NCBI RefSeq assembly: GCF_003045775.1
Contig: NZ_PXNS01000013.1
Span: forward strand, 124,001-188,000
From: Halomonas litopenaei
GTDB lineage: Bacteria > Pseudomonadota > Gammaproteobacteria > Pseudomonadales > Halomonadaceae
Length of the DNA: 64,000 nucleotides
Direction: 5' to 3'
Under the pieces are notes generated by a model that saw only the letters and a list, made by a program, of their open reading frames with translations, made no database searches and was not told where the DNA came from. Both the position numbers and the translations under genes were made by a program. Within the stretch, counting starts at the first letter, position 1; each line of letters starts with the position of its first letter. Positions 42,321 to 51,022 of this stretch are shown here, one piece after another.

Positions 42321-43430
42321 TTGAGTGATTTCCTGGTGATTGGCGGCGGCGTCATAGGGCTGATGACGACACTGCAACTGGCCGATGCCGGTCACAGTGT
42401 GACGGTGGTAGAGCGAGGCGGCTGCGGTAGCGAGGCCTCCTGGGCCGGGGGCGGGATCGTCTCGCCGCTTTATCCCTGGCGCTACAGCTCGCCGGTATCG
42501 CGCCTGGCGAGCTGGTCGGAGGGGGCCTACCCCGAACTGGCCCTGCGCCTGCTGGAGGAGACCGGGGTCGACCCGGAGTATCGTCAGAAAGGGCTTCTCT
42601 ACCTGAGGGTGGATGACGAAACGCGCGCACTCGAGTGGGCGCGGGAGGTTGGCAAGCCGCTGTCGCGGGTAGGCGCTGAAGTGATCCGCCGAAAGGAGCC
42701 CAACGCCCGCCGCGATATCGACGAGGCGCTGTGGATGCCGACCCTGGGCAGCATTCGTAACCCCCGTCTGATGCGCGCGCTGAGGTCCCGACTGGAAGAC
42801 ATGACGTCGGTGACGTTGCGCGAGCAATGCACGGTCACCGGGTTCGAGCGGCAAGGGGAGCGGGTGGCGGTGGTGAACACCGACCAGGGCAACCTCAGTG
42901 CCGATCAAGTGGTTATCTGTGCCGGCGCCTGGTCGGCGGGGCTTGCCGACATGGCCGGGCTCGATCTGCCGGTACGTCCGGTCAAGGGTCAGATGATTCT
43001 GTTCAAGGCACCACCCGGACTGGTCGAGCGGGTGGTGCTGATGGATGGACGCTACGTGATTCCTCGCGGCGACGGGCGGGTCCTGGCCGGCTCCACCCTG
43101 GAAGACGCCGGGTTCGACAAGGGCACCGACGACGACGCCCGTAGCTCACTATGGCATAGCGCTACCGCCATCATTCCGGCATTGGCCGACTGCGAGATCG
43201 AGCACCACTGGGCCGGGCTGAGGCCTGGATCACCGGACGGGGTGCCTTATATTGGCCAGGCCCCCGGCTGGGACAACCTGCACGTCAACGCCGGGCACTA
43301 CCGCAATGGGCTGGTGCTGGCGCCGGCCTCGACGCGCCTGCTGGTGGATCAACTACTGGGAAGAGAGCCGATCATTGATCCCGCGCCCTATCGGTTGCAA
43401 GGACGTGTGGAAGAGCGCCCGAGGGGATAG
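42321..43430 (+). CDS. thiO: Glycine oxidase ThiO-like FAD-dependent oxidase
   Basis: 369 residues of the D-amino-acid-oxidase fold: FAD motif FLVIGGGVIGLMTTLQLA, then SWAGGGIVSPLYPWRY typical of ThiO, and late GLRPGSPDGVPYIGQ and GHYRNGLVLAP. Oxidises glycine to the imine used to make the thiazole of thiamine. Start is taken as TTG at 42321 with GGAG 7 bases upstream; another TTG at 42276 is possible. No thiamine genes are adjacent in the window. Confidence 0.85.
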   Translation: MSDFLVIGGGVIGLMTTLQLADAGHSVTVVERGGCGSEASWAGGGIVSPLYPWRYSSPVSRLASWSEGAYPELALRLLEETGVDPEYRQKGLLYLRVDDETRALEWAREVGKPLSRVGAEVIRRKEPNARRDIDEALWMPTLGSIRNPRLMRALRSRLEDMTSVTLREQCTVTGFERQGERVAVVNTDQGNLSADQVVICAGAWSAGLADMAGLDLPVRPVKGQMILFKAPPGLVERVVLMDGRYVIPRGDGRVLAGSTLEDAGFDKGTDDDARSSLWHSATAIIPALADCEIEHHWAGLRPGSPDGVPYIGQAPGWDNLHVNAGHYRNGLVLAPASTRLLVDQLLGREPIIDPAPYRLQGRVEERPRG

Positions 43431-43516
43431 GAGAAACAGGAACACCCAACATCCGCAGGCTGGCCTTGCAAAGGGACTGTGTCAGCGAGTCTTGAATATC
43501 GCACCAGGGCGCTACC

Positions 43517-44464
43517 TCACCGATAGCTGCCATCCGATTGGTGTTCCAGGCCGTAGTAGCTCGGGAAAAATGTACGATTTTCTTCCTGCCAGGCTCGCGA
43601 CAGGGCGATGGCTTGCTGGACCTGCTCCGGTGTCATTTGTGCTTCCAGGCGTTTCTTGTCGGGGACGCCGGCCGTGCCTTGGAGGTCGAAATACTTGTAG
43701 GCTTGTACCAGGTCCACCTCGGTGCCAATGCCTTTCTCGTAGTAGTTGGCAAGACCTCGGTGGCTCAAGAACCCATTGAATGGCATATGTTCGGCACGCT
43801 TTAGCCACTCGAAAGCTGTCTGTTCATCCTTGGGCACGCCAATCCCTTCTTGATAGATGGCGGCAAGCTGTGAGGCTGATTCGGCGTCGCCCTGTTCGGC
43901 GGCGCGGGTGAACCAGATCCTCGCCTGCTGGATATCTTTCTCCACCAGTCCGCGAGGATCGGAACCTCGGTAGGCGAAGCCCAGTCTTTTCTGGGAGAGG
44001 ATATAGCCCATTTCCGCGCTTGCCTGGAGGTAGGCCAGCGCCAAGGGTTTATTGATTCGGGTGCCGATTCCCCAGTTATAAGCAGAGAATAGTGAAGACC
44101 CTGCGTCGACTACCCCCATCTTCCACGACTCCTTCACGAGTGGTAGCCCTTGGGACCTATCGACGTAGTCTTCATACCCTGTTATCAACTCCGCATAGAT
44201 CAAGCCGAGAAGGAACTTGGCTGTTGTGTCACCATTCTGGTTTTCACGAATCAACATTTCGATCGATGTGTTGTCGTAGAAGTCGGCGAGTGCGTAGCGG
44301 TCCGGGTTGTTAGCAATAAAATATGGCGTTCCCTCCATTTCCGTAAAGGTTGTTTCTCGAGAATCCATGAAGTTGAAAATGGAAGATTCATCGCAACCTG
44401 TTAAGCACGTTGCTGAAAATATGATAAATAGGACTATCGAGATTTTCTTGACGTAGTGGGGCAT
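43517..44464 (-). CDS. Sel1-repeat lipoprotein, paralogue 1
   Basis: 315 residues. Lipoprotein signal peptide with lipobox LTGC (Cys24), then a head domain and several Sel1-like alpha repeats (for example GTRINKPLALAYLQASAEMG, DIQQARIWFTRAAEQGDAES, DLVQAYKYF). Such repeats mediate protein binding. Three tandem Sel1-repeat immunity lipoproteins are known next to the Pseudomonas PldB (Tle5b) phospholipase effector, so an immunity role is a reasonable guess. It starts 2 bases after the stop of the preceding gene, implying translational coupling. Lower GC than the flanking core genes. First of three copies. Confidence 0.85.
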   Translation of the reverse strand: MPHYVKKISIVLFIIFSATCLTGCDESSIFNFMDSRETTFTEMEGTPYFIANNPDRYALADFYDNTSIEMLIRENQNGDTTAKFLLGLIYAELITGYEDYVDRSQGLPLVKESWKMGVVDAGSSLFSAYNWGIGTRINKPLALAYLQASAEMGYILSQKRLGFAYRGSDPRGLVEKDIQQARIWFTRAAEQGDAESASQLAAIYQEGIGVPKDEQTAFEWLKRAEHMPFNGFLSHRGLANYYEKGIGTEVDLVQAYKYFDLQGTAGVPDKKRLEAQMTPEQVQQAIALSRAWQEENRTFFPSYYGLEHQSDGSYR

Positions 44465-44466
44465 GG

Positions 44467-45036
44467 CTATATCCTCATTGTGAAGGAGTCTGTTTTTATA
44501 TCGATTGGCCTGTTTTGGTTGATAGAACCAACATGAAGCGTCAGAGGTTTAGGTGGTATATTGCTATGCATGTGCTTTTCGATAGAAATGCAGTGATAGC
44601 TATTGTTCTTTAGAATTTCTATGTTAAGAGACTCCTCATTGGACAGATTTCCTCCGTCGCGCTCCTCAAGGATTGTAGGTGCCACTGTCTTGATGTGATT
44701 TTCTATGAATAAAACCGCGTAGTCGTCGTTTTTTTCTTCACCAATCTCGAGTTTCAACCCCAGCTCCATCCCCTCAAGGTCGGGCACCGTGACCAAGATG
44801 TTGATCTTTATATCGTTGGTAGCGATTTTAGAGATATCTTCCCAACGTCCATCTAGTGGGGCAGGACCTCTGCTTTCAAACGCCTCATCGTATTTCTCCC
44901 AGGTCATCTCCACCGTGACACCCTTGAACAGCAGTTCCAGGCCGTTCTTTTCCTCTTCCAAGGCTTCATAGGGAAGTAGCTGTCCCTGGTGATTGCCATA
45001 GCGACAGCGGTTGAACCAGTTTTCGACGCCGGCCAC
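44467..45036 (-). CDS. Unrecognised protein paired with Sel1-repeat lipoprotein 1
   Basis: 189 residues from a GTG at 45036. Begins with a Cys/aromatic stretch ENWFNRCRYGNHQGQLLPYE and continues with a mixed beta-type sequence (VTVEMTWEKY, DIKINILVTVPDLEG). I do not recognise the family. Decayed relatives precede the other two Sel1 paralogues, always ending 2 bases (or in the frameshifted copy, equivalently) before the lipoprotein start. The lack of a clear ribosome site suggests this may itself be the 3' part of a longer gene. Could be an immunity partner or the C-terminus of an effector. Confidence 0.5.
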   Translation of the reverse strand: MAGVENWFNRCRYGNHQGQLLPYEALEEEKNGLELLFKGVTVEMTWEKYDEAFESRGPAPLDGRWEDISKIATNDIKINILVTVPDLEGMELGLKLEIGEEKNDDYAVLFIENHIKTVAPTILEERDGGNLSNEESLNIEILKNNSYHCISIEKHMHSNIPPKPLTLHVGSINQNRPIDIKTDSFTMRI

Positions 45037-45047
45037 AAGAGGAGAGG

Positions 45048-45760
45048 TTTAAGATATTTTTAGGTGATGGGAAGAAATAGCCATAGATCCGACGGCTAGC
45101 TTTTTTTCTCGAATTCAGGTGCTTGAGATTGGGGTCGAAAGCTGGAATTGTATAGTAATTCCTCAAGAAAGAAATCACGTGTTTGTTGCATTATTTGAAA
45201 CTCCCGTCTGGTTGGTATTCCAAGCCGTAGTAGCTCGGTACAAAGATGCCATGCTCCTCCTGCCAGGCTCTAGAGAGCTCGATCGCTTGCCGTATTTGAT
45301 CCGGCGTCATCTGCTCGGCAAGCCGTCGTTTATCAGGCGCTCCGGCAGGGTCCCGGAGGTCATAGTACTTGTAGGCCTGGACTAAATCGACCTCGGTACC
45401 GATGCCTTCTTCGTAGTACACTGCAAGGCCGCCATGACTAATACGTCCATCGAATGGCATATTTTCGGCACGCTTTAACCACTCGAAGGCTGCTCGCTCA
45501 TCCTTGGGCACGCCGAGGCCTTTACGATAGATGCCGGCAAGCTGTGAGGCTGATTCGGCGTCGCCCTGTTCGGCTGCACGGGTGAACCATATTCTCGCCT
45601 GCTGGATATCTTGCTCCACCAGTCCGCGAGGATCGGAACCTCGGTAGGCGAAGCCCAGTCTTTTCTGGGATAGGATATAGCCCTTTTCCGCGCTTGCCTG
45701 GAGGTAGGCTAGCGCCAAGGGTTTATTGATTCGGGTGCCGATGCCCTTGTAATAGACGGT
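45048..45760. repeat. Direct repeat, copy A (Sel1 3' half plus downstream flank)
   Basis: Nearly identical to 46408-47120: both contain the 3' half of a Sel1 gene and about 140 bases of shared non-coding flank (atttttaggtgatgggaa... versus atttataggtgatgggaa...). The copies are about 1360 bases apart and are a substrate for recombination. Confidence 0.85.
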
Positions 45761-46138
45761 GAAAAGAGAATGACCCGCGTCGATCACTCCCAATCGCCAT
45801 GCTTCTTGAAGCAGTCGTATACCTTCACTTGTATCTGGTTCTCGCTCGAATCCCGTGATATGGCCGAACTGAACAAGCCCTAGCAGAAATGTGGATTCGC
45901 CATCACTAGCTTTAGCTTTATTTGTAAGGTCTTCTACTGTGATACCTTCAAAGTTGTCCCAAAGAGGGCTATTGTCGGTGGAGTTTGCGATAAAGTATGG
46001 AGACGCTTCCATCTCTATGGTAGAAGTGCTGTGTCCTCTAGTGGTGCTGAAAGGGGATGTGCCGTCACAACCTGTTAAAAGGAAGAAGTAAATTAGAATA
46101 AAGGCTGGCATGTCAAGTATCTTTCTATTCCTGTCCAT
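45191..46138 (-). CDS. Sel1-repeat lipoprotein, paralogue 2
   Basis: 315 residues with lipobox LTGC (Cys24) and Sel1 repeats. The N-terminal 130 residues differ strongly from paralogue 1 (DGTSPFSTTRGHSTS onward), while from GTRINKPLALAYLQ to the end it is close to it and nearly identical to paralogue 3. Starts 2 bases after a TGA that ends a decayed copy of the paired gene. Probably periplasmic-facing outer- or inner-membrane lipoprotein. Confidence 0.85.
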   Translation of the reverse strand: MDRNRKILDMPAFILIYFFLLTGCDGTSPFSTTRGHSTSTIEMEASPYFIANSTDNSPLWDNFEGITVEDLTNKAKASDGESTFLLGLVQFGHITGFEREPDTSEGIRLLQEAWRLGVIDAGHSLFTVYYKGIGTRINKPLALAYLQASAEKGYILSQKRLGFAYRGSDPRGLVEQDIQQARIWFTRAAEQGDAESASQLAGIYRKGLGVPKDERAAFEWLKRAENMPFDGRISHGGLAVYYEEGIGTEVDLVQAYKYYDLRDPAGAPDKRRLAEQMTPDQIRQAIELSRAWQEEHGIFVPSYYGLEYQPDGSFK

Positions 46139-46140
46139 GG

Positions 46141-46404
46141 TCAGATGCTCATCCTGAATATATCAGCTTTAGTGTCTGATGAAGTGTCTGAAGAAACTAA
46201 GCTGACGGAAAGTTTTAGTGGTATGGGAGGGTTTTTGCTACGTAAATATTTTTCTATTTTAACGGCATGGTATCCGCTGACCCTTGAAATTTTTCCGAGA
46301 GATTGTGCTTCCATGCCAAGGCTTCATAGGAAAGTCGCTGTCCCTGGTGATTGCCATAGCGACAGCGATTGACCCAGTCTTCGACGCAGGCAACAAGACG
46401 AGAG
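46141..46404 (-). pseudogene. Decayed copy of the Sel1-paired gene (unit 2)
   Basis: The minus strand first reads VACVEDWVNRCRYGNHQGQ (matching the start of the intact gene at 45036) and, after a frame change, KIEKYLRSKNPPIPLKLSV up to a TGA at 46141-46143, matching its end (SIEKHMHSNIPPKPLTLHV). About 110 middle residues are missing, so this copy carries an internal deletion and frameshift. Confidence 0.65.
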
Positions 46405-46407
46405 AGC

Positions 46408-47120
46408 TTAAGATATTTATAGGTGATGGGAAGAAATAGCCATAGATCCGAAGGCTAGCCTTTTTTTCTCGAATTCAGGTGATCGAGAATGAGGTCGAAA
46501 GCCAGCATTGTATAGTGATTCCTCAAGAAAGAAATCACGTGTTTGTTGCATTATTTGAAACTCCCGTCCGGTTGGTATTCCAGTCCGTAGTAGCTCGGTA
46601 CAAAGATGCCATGCTCCTCCTGCCAGGCTCTAGAGAGCTCGATGGCTTGCCGTATTTGATCCGGCGTCATCTGCTCGGCAAGCCGTCGTTTATCCGGCGC
46701 TCCGGCAGGGTCCCGGAGGTCATAGTACTTGTAGGCCTGGACTAAATCGACCTCGGTACCGATGCCTTCTTCGTAGTACACTGCAAGGCCACCATGACTA
46801 ATACGTCCATCGAATGGCATATTTTCGGCACGCTTTAACCACTCGAACGCTGCTCGCTCATCCTTTGGCACGCCAAGGCCTTTACGATAGATGCCGGCAA
46901 GCTGTGAGGCTGATTCGGCGTCGCCCTGTTCGGCGGCGCGGGTAAACCAGATCCTCGCCTGCTGGATATCTTTCTCCACCAGTCCGCGAGGGTCGGAACC
47001 TCGGTAGGCGAAGCCCAGTCTTTTCTGGGAGAGGATATAGCCCTTTTCCGCGCTTGCCTGGAGGTAGGCCAGTGCCAAGGGTTTATTGATTCGGGTGCCG
47101 ATGCCCCAGTTATAAGCAGT
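46408..47120. repeat. Direct repeat, copy B (Sel1 3' half plus downstream flank)
   Basis: Partner of 45048-45760; differences are scattered single bases. Confidence 0.85.
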
Positions 47121-47498
47121 GAATAGCGAGTACCCTGCGTCGATGACCCCCATCTTCCACGACTCCTTCACGAGTGGTAGCCCTTGGGACCTATCGACGT
47201 ACTCTTCATACCCTGTTATCAACTCCGCATAGATCAAACCGAGAAGGAACTTGGCTGTTATGTCACCATTCTGGTTGTCACGAATCAACTTTTCGATCGA
47301 TGTTTTGTCGTAGAAATCAGCGAGCGCGTAGCGGTCCGGGTTGTTAGCAATAAAATATGGCGATTCCTCCATTTCCGTAAAGGTTGTTTCTCGAGAATCC
47401 ATAAAGTTGAAAATGGAAATTTCGTCGCAACCTGTTAAGCACGTTGCTGCACATATGATAAATAGGACTATCGAGATTTTCTTGACGTAGTGGGGCAT
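46551..47498 (-). CDS. Sel1-repeat lipoprotein, paralogue 3 (mosaic)
   Basis: 315 residues. Residues 1 to about 150 follow paralogue 1 (MPHYVKKISIVLFII, lipobox LTGC, DSRETTFTEME), while residues from about 195 to 315 are identical to paralogue 2 (GIYRKGLGVPKDERAAFEWL to YQPDGSFK). The switch lies within the conserved block shared by all three, so the gene is most simply a recombinant of the other two. Preceded by a frameshifted remnant of the paired gene. Confidence 0.87.
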   Translation of the reverse strand: MPHYVKKISIVLFIICAATCLTGCDEISIFNFMDSRETTFTEMEESPYFIANNPDRYALADFYDKTSIEKLIRDNQNGDITAKFLLGLIYAELITGYEEYVDRSQGLPLVKESWKMGVIDAGYSLFTAYNWGIGTRINKPLALAYLQASAEKGYILSQKRLGFAYRGSDPRGLVEKDIQQARIWFTRAAEQGDAESASQLAGIYRKGLGVPKDERAAFEWLKRAENMPFDGRISHGGLAVYYEEGIGTEVDLVQAYKYYDLRDPAGAPDKRRLAEQMTPDQIRQAIELSRAWQEEHGIFVPSYYGLEYQPDGSFK

Positions 47499-47499
47499 G

Positions 47500-47645
47500 G
47501 CTATATCCTGATTTTAACGAGTCTTTTTTTATATCGATTGGCCTGTTTTGATTGATAAAACCAACATGAAGCGTCAGAGGTTTAGGTGGTAGATTGCTAT
47601 GCATGTACTTTTCGATAGAAATGCAATTATAGCTATTGTTTTTTG
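47500..47645 (-). pseudogene. Truncated copy of the Sel1-paired gene (unit 3)
   Basis: Only the last 40-odd codons remain (KNNSYNCISIEKYMHSNLPP onward, close to the intact gene's end). One base is missing near the 3' end relative to the intact gene (gactcgttaaaatcagg versus gactccttcacaatgagg), so the stop is lost and the frame runs into the lipoprotein gene. The 5' side joins unrelated GC-rich sequence at about 47645. Confidence 0.65.
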
Positions 47646-48279
47646 AAACCTCCCTGGTGGGAGTGTTCGGGCCAGGGTGAGGTCGCTGTCTTGCCGGTCG
47701 GTAAGCCCGAGCAGGCTCTATTTGATGGGGTGCCGGTCGGCGTCGTCGCCAGGACGCAGACCGTGCAGTACAGACGTGCCCATGTTGTTGGCCGCCCTGG
47801 TTCAATGTGGGGTTCATCAGCGACAACAGATCGCCCTTTGCATCTTGCTCCATGCCAATCACTTCCCTTGCCAGTCCGTCGGCCACTGATGCCACGCTGC
47901 CGCTCGAGGGCGTCACGAAGACGGGTTCCTCGGTGGTTGGCGTCGGCACCGGCGCCAAGTCGCGGACGGGATTGAGCGATGAACCGTCCTGTCCAGATGA
48001 CGAAGCGACTTGATGCCTGTGGTCAATAAGCCATAGTCAGGCGGATGGGAAAACGAGCAGAGAGATAGGGGAAGCGCTAAAGATTAGAAATTAAGAATAT
48101 AAGAACATCGACATGAACAATGTCTTACGAATATCGCTTGTTCGTGCAGGTGCGAGAAAGGCGGGAGGAGGCGAGCAGTCTTTGGCGAGAACGAGTGAGT
48201 GCGGCAGGCGCGCGGCATGGCGAGGCTCGACGTCCGGTCGTCGCCATGCTGCGGGCGTCAAGCTCTTAACGAGGGGCGT
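47646..48279. other. GC-rich scar upstream of the Sel1 array, with a coding-like fragment
   Basis: On the minus strand from about 48010 to 47780 one frame reads PVRDLAPVPTPTTEEPVFVT then SVASVADGLAREVIGMEQDA and LLSLMNPTLNQGG; a second frame then reads MGTSVLHGLRPGDDADRHPI and stops. This looks like a frameshifted piece of a gene unlike the Sel1 block in base composition. Family not recognised. The rest (48020-48279) holds no supported gene; a small hairpin (AGGGGCGT/ACGCCCCT) overlaps the stop of the next gene. Confidence 0.4.
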
Positions 48280-48576
48280 CTAACGCCCCTGGGTGTCATC
48301 GCCGTTATCGCCGTCAGCATCGTCGCCTTGGCGGCTTTCGGTGATGAACTTGTCACGATGGTCACCGCAGCAGAACCACTCGCCCTTTTCGCGCAGGGCG
48401 TCCTGTTCGGGCAGGTGTACCTTGCACCAGGTGCAGCGCACCATTTTTCCTCCCTCATGGGAGGTGGGGCCTTGATCCTGCTGCTCAAACTTCCACTCGC
48501 GGTACATGCGATAAAGCTTGAGCCCGGCAAAGAACACCACGGCGAAGATCAGAAGGCGGATTATCAAGAGGTTCAT
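48280..48576 (-). CDS. PP0621-family small membrane protein
   Basis: 98 residues. One N-terminal helix (LLIIRLLIFAVVFFAGLKLY), a basic stretch, then a small metal-type motif MVRCTWCKVHLPEQDAL...WFCCGDH with four Cys and His residues, as in the PP0621 family. Function unknown. ATG at 48576; divergent from nadE with 98 bases between start codons. Confidence 0.83.
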   Translation of the reverse strand: MNLLIIRLLIFAVVFFAGLKLYRMYREWKFEQQDQGPTSHEGGKMVRCTWCKVHLPEQDALREKGEWFCCGDHRDKFITESRQGDDADGDNGDDTQGR

Positions 48577-48674
48577 CCTTACTCCACACGGATTGGAGGC
48601 GGCCTTTGCCTGTTGGCGGCCCTTGCGGGACAATGGGGGCTGATCCCCCCGATTCTCGAGAGATTTCTCCGCTC

Positions 48675-50306
48675 ATGCAAGACCTGACTCTGGTGATGGC
48701 GCAGCTCGACCCCTTGGTCGGCGACATCCCCGGCAACGCCGACCGGGCCATCGAGACCGTACGCGAGGCTTTCCTCGAGCACGGTGCCGACGTGGTTGTT
48801 CTGCCGGAACTGTTCTTGACCGGGTATCCGCCCGAGGACCTGTTGCTGAGGCCGTCGATGGAGACCCGCCTGCGCGAGGCGCGTACCCGCATGGCGGAAA
48901 AGATGGTCCGCGACGTCATGGTCATCGTGGGCTATCCCGGCCGTCGCGAGGGCGCGCTGCACAACATGGCCGGCGTGCTCTACAACGGCCAGTGGCTGGA
49001 TGAGTACGCCAAGCAGGCCCTGCCCAATTATCAGGTATTCGATGAGCAGCGCTACTTCCAGCCCGGAGACACGCCGCTGGTCGTGGAACACAAGGGCGCC
49101 AGGCTCGGGATTCTGATCTGCGAGGATATCTGGCAGGAAGCGCCGGTCCGCCAGGCTCGCGACGCCGGTGCCGATATCCTGGTCACCCTCAATGCCTCGC
49201 CCTACCACCAGAACAAGCCGGCCGAGCGGCTCGAGCTTCTCGAGCAGCGTGCCAGTGACGTCGGCCTGCCGCTGGTCTATGTCAATCAGATCGGCGGTCA
49301 GGATGAGCTGGTGTTCGACGGTGGCTCCTGCTGTGTCGACGCCGAAGGCAAGCTGGCGGTACAGGCGCCGCACTGGGATATCTGGCTGAGCCCGGTGCAC
49401 TTCGTCGAGGAGCAGGGCAAGTGGAGCCCGCGCCAGGGCGAGGTGGATCTGGACGTGGCACCGGAGGAGGACCTCTACAGCGCTCTGGTCACCGGTCTGC
49501 GTGACTACGTCAACAAAAGTGGGTTCAAGGGCGTGGTGCTGGGGCTGTCTGGCGGCATCGATTCGGCCCTGTCGCTGGCCATCGCGGTGGATGCACTCGG
49601 CCCCCAGCGGGTCCATGCGGTGATGATGCCGTATCACTACACCGCCGACATTTCCAAGGAAGACGCCGCCGAGCAGGCCCGTCTGCTTGGGGTCAGCTAT
49701 GAAGTGATGCCGATCGCGCCCATGGTTGAAGCCTTCATGGACACCCTGGCCGAGAGCTTCGAGGGTACCGAGCGCGATACCACCGAGGAGAATCTCCAGT
49801 CGCGCTGTCGCGGTGTGCTGCTGATGGCGCTGTCCAACAAGAAGGGCCTGATGGTCCTGACCACCGGCAACAAGAGCGAGATGGCGGTGGGCTACGCCAC
49901 CCTCTACGGTGACATGGTCGGTGGGTACAACGCCATCAAGGACGTCTACAAGACCTGGGTGTATCGCCTGGCGCGCTGGCGCAACACCGAGAACCTGGTG
50001 ATCCCGGAGCGTGTCATCGAGCGTCCGCCCTCGGCGGAACTGGCGCCGGACCAGCAGGACAGCGACTCGCTGCCGGACTATGACACCCTGGACGCCATTC
50101 TGGTGCGCTACATCGAAGGCGACATGAGCGCTGAGGCGATCATCGAGGCAGGCTTCAGCGCCGAGGACGTCTACAAGGTGGTCAAGCTGGTGGACCGCTG
50201 CGAGTACAAGCGCCGCCAGGCACCGGTAGGCGTGCGCGTGACCCAGCGCGGCTTCGGCCGTGACCGTCGTTATCCTATCGTCAATGGATGGCAACCGGGC
50301 CTCTGA
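48675..50306 (+). CDS. nadE: Glutamine-dependent NAD+ synthetase
   Basis: 543 residues. N-terminal nitrilase-type glutaminase domain with the Glu in LPELFLTGYPPEDLL and Cys in LICEDIW; C-terminal synthetase domain with the ATP-pyrophosphatase loop LGLSGGIDSALSL and TTGNKSEMAVGY. Amidates deamido-NAD to NAD using glutamine. ATG at 48675 matches the family start MQDLTLVMAQLDPLVGD. Confidence 0.96.
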   Translation: MQDLTLVMAQLDPLVGDIPGNADRAIETVREAFLEHGADVVVLPELFLTGYPPEDLLLRPSMETRLREARTRMAEKMVRDVMVIVGYPGRREGALHNMAGVLYNGQWLDEYAKQALPNYQVFDEQRYFQPGDTPLVVEHKGARLGILICEDIWQEAPVRQARDAGADILVTLNASPYHQNKPAERLELLEQRASDVGLPLVYVNQIGGQDELVFDGGSCCVDAEGKLAVQAPHWDIWLSPVHFVEEQGKWSPRQGEVDLDVAPEEDLYSALVTGLRDYVNKSGFKGVVLGLSGGIDSALSLAIAVDALGPQRVHAVMMPYHYTADISKEDAAEQARLLGVSYEVMPIAPMVEAFMDTLAESFEGTERDTTEENLQSRCRGVLLMALSNKKGLMVLTTGNKSEMAVGYATLYGDMVGGYNAIKDVYKTWVYRLARWRNTENLVIPERVIERPPSAELAPDQQDSDSLPDYDTLDAILVRYIEGDMSAEAIIEAGFSAEDVYKVVKLVDRCEYKRRQAPVGVRVTQRGFGRDRRYPIVNGWQPGL

Positions 50307-51022
50307 CGAGACCTGCTTCTTTCCTCTTGTCGGTACCCCACCCGTCGGGCCAGATCGGCTCGGCGGGTGGTGATGTTATGCCCACCCTTCGCTGTTTGTG
50401 ACGTCACTTCCCGTCGTTGGTCATGATTTCCCGGGCCGGGATTTCTGTTGCGCTCGCTAGGGCTTGTCTGAAAAGTGCCTGCGCTCGGTAATACGGCGTT
50501 AAAAATCGGATCAAAATGCTCATTTACACCCCGTAAACTGCGCTTTCTCACCGATTTTTGCCTTGTCTAACCTTCGCTCGTCGACTTTTCGGACAGCGCC
50601 TAAAGCCCCGCGACCATTAGATGGTATTTGCTTTGATGCGTACGCCGTTTTTACACGGTGATCGACGTCACTTTGCATATTCGTCGGAAGAGATGATTTA
50701 AGCCTTCATGACTGAAGCGCCAATAGGCATCGTAAAGGTAATGGAGAAGAGTGCGGTGCGAGGTGTAGGCGATATCGCAGTTCTTGCTGAACTAGTATGG
50801 TTGTTTTCAGGGGGATAGGCGCAGATTTATTCCTTGCCATTGTTTTTCATGGGTTTTTTGAAATCATATGTGCCTAATTAAATTAATTTTTAATAGTGGT
50901 TTCTGGGTGTGTTTAGACCAATGTCCCGGTAAATAAAGCGCGACATTTCAATGTTGGGACGACGCCATGGTGCTAAGGTTTTTTTAGAAAAGGAACCTAT
51001 AACGCCGGCAGAGGGAGCGCGA
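50307..51022. other. Intergenic region between nadE and the ABC binding protein
   Basis: About 715 bases. 50458-50602 is the first MITE-like repeat copy. From about 50620 the DNA is AT-rich with no supported gene and probably contains the promoter of the binding-protein gene; GTCCC...GGGAC arms near 50922-50960 could be a regulatory site. Confidence 0.5.
50458..50602 (+). repeat. MITE-like repeat, copy 1 (145 bp)
   Basis: Begins TAGGGCTTGTCTGAAAAGT and ends ACTTTTCGGACAGCGCCTA, imperfect terminal inverted repeats of about 20 bases with TA at both outer edges. Inner arms GTTAAAAATCGG and CCGATTTTTGCC can also pair. Two further copies occur at 60162 and 61760. No coding capacity. Confidence 0.9.

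Noticed and set aside
46145..46372. Plus-strand frame of 75 codons in the Sel1 island
   Set aside because: Antisense to the decayed paired gene; the minus strand shows similarity to the intact copy.
48199..48687. Plus-strand frame of 162 codons with hydrophobic stretches
   Set aside because: Antisense to the PP0621-family gene, which has a proper start, lipid-facing helix and Cys motif.
50270..50551. Small minus-strand protein starting MRKRSLRGVNEHFDPIFN
   Set aside because: Lies in MITE-like copy 1; the same peptide start appears at copy 3 fused to unrelated sequence, so it is a by-product of the repeat.
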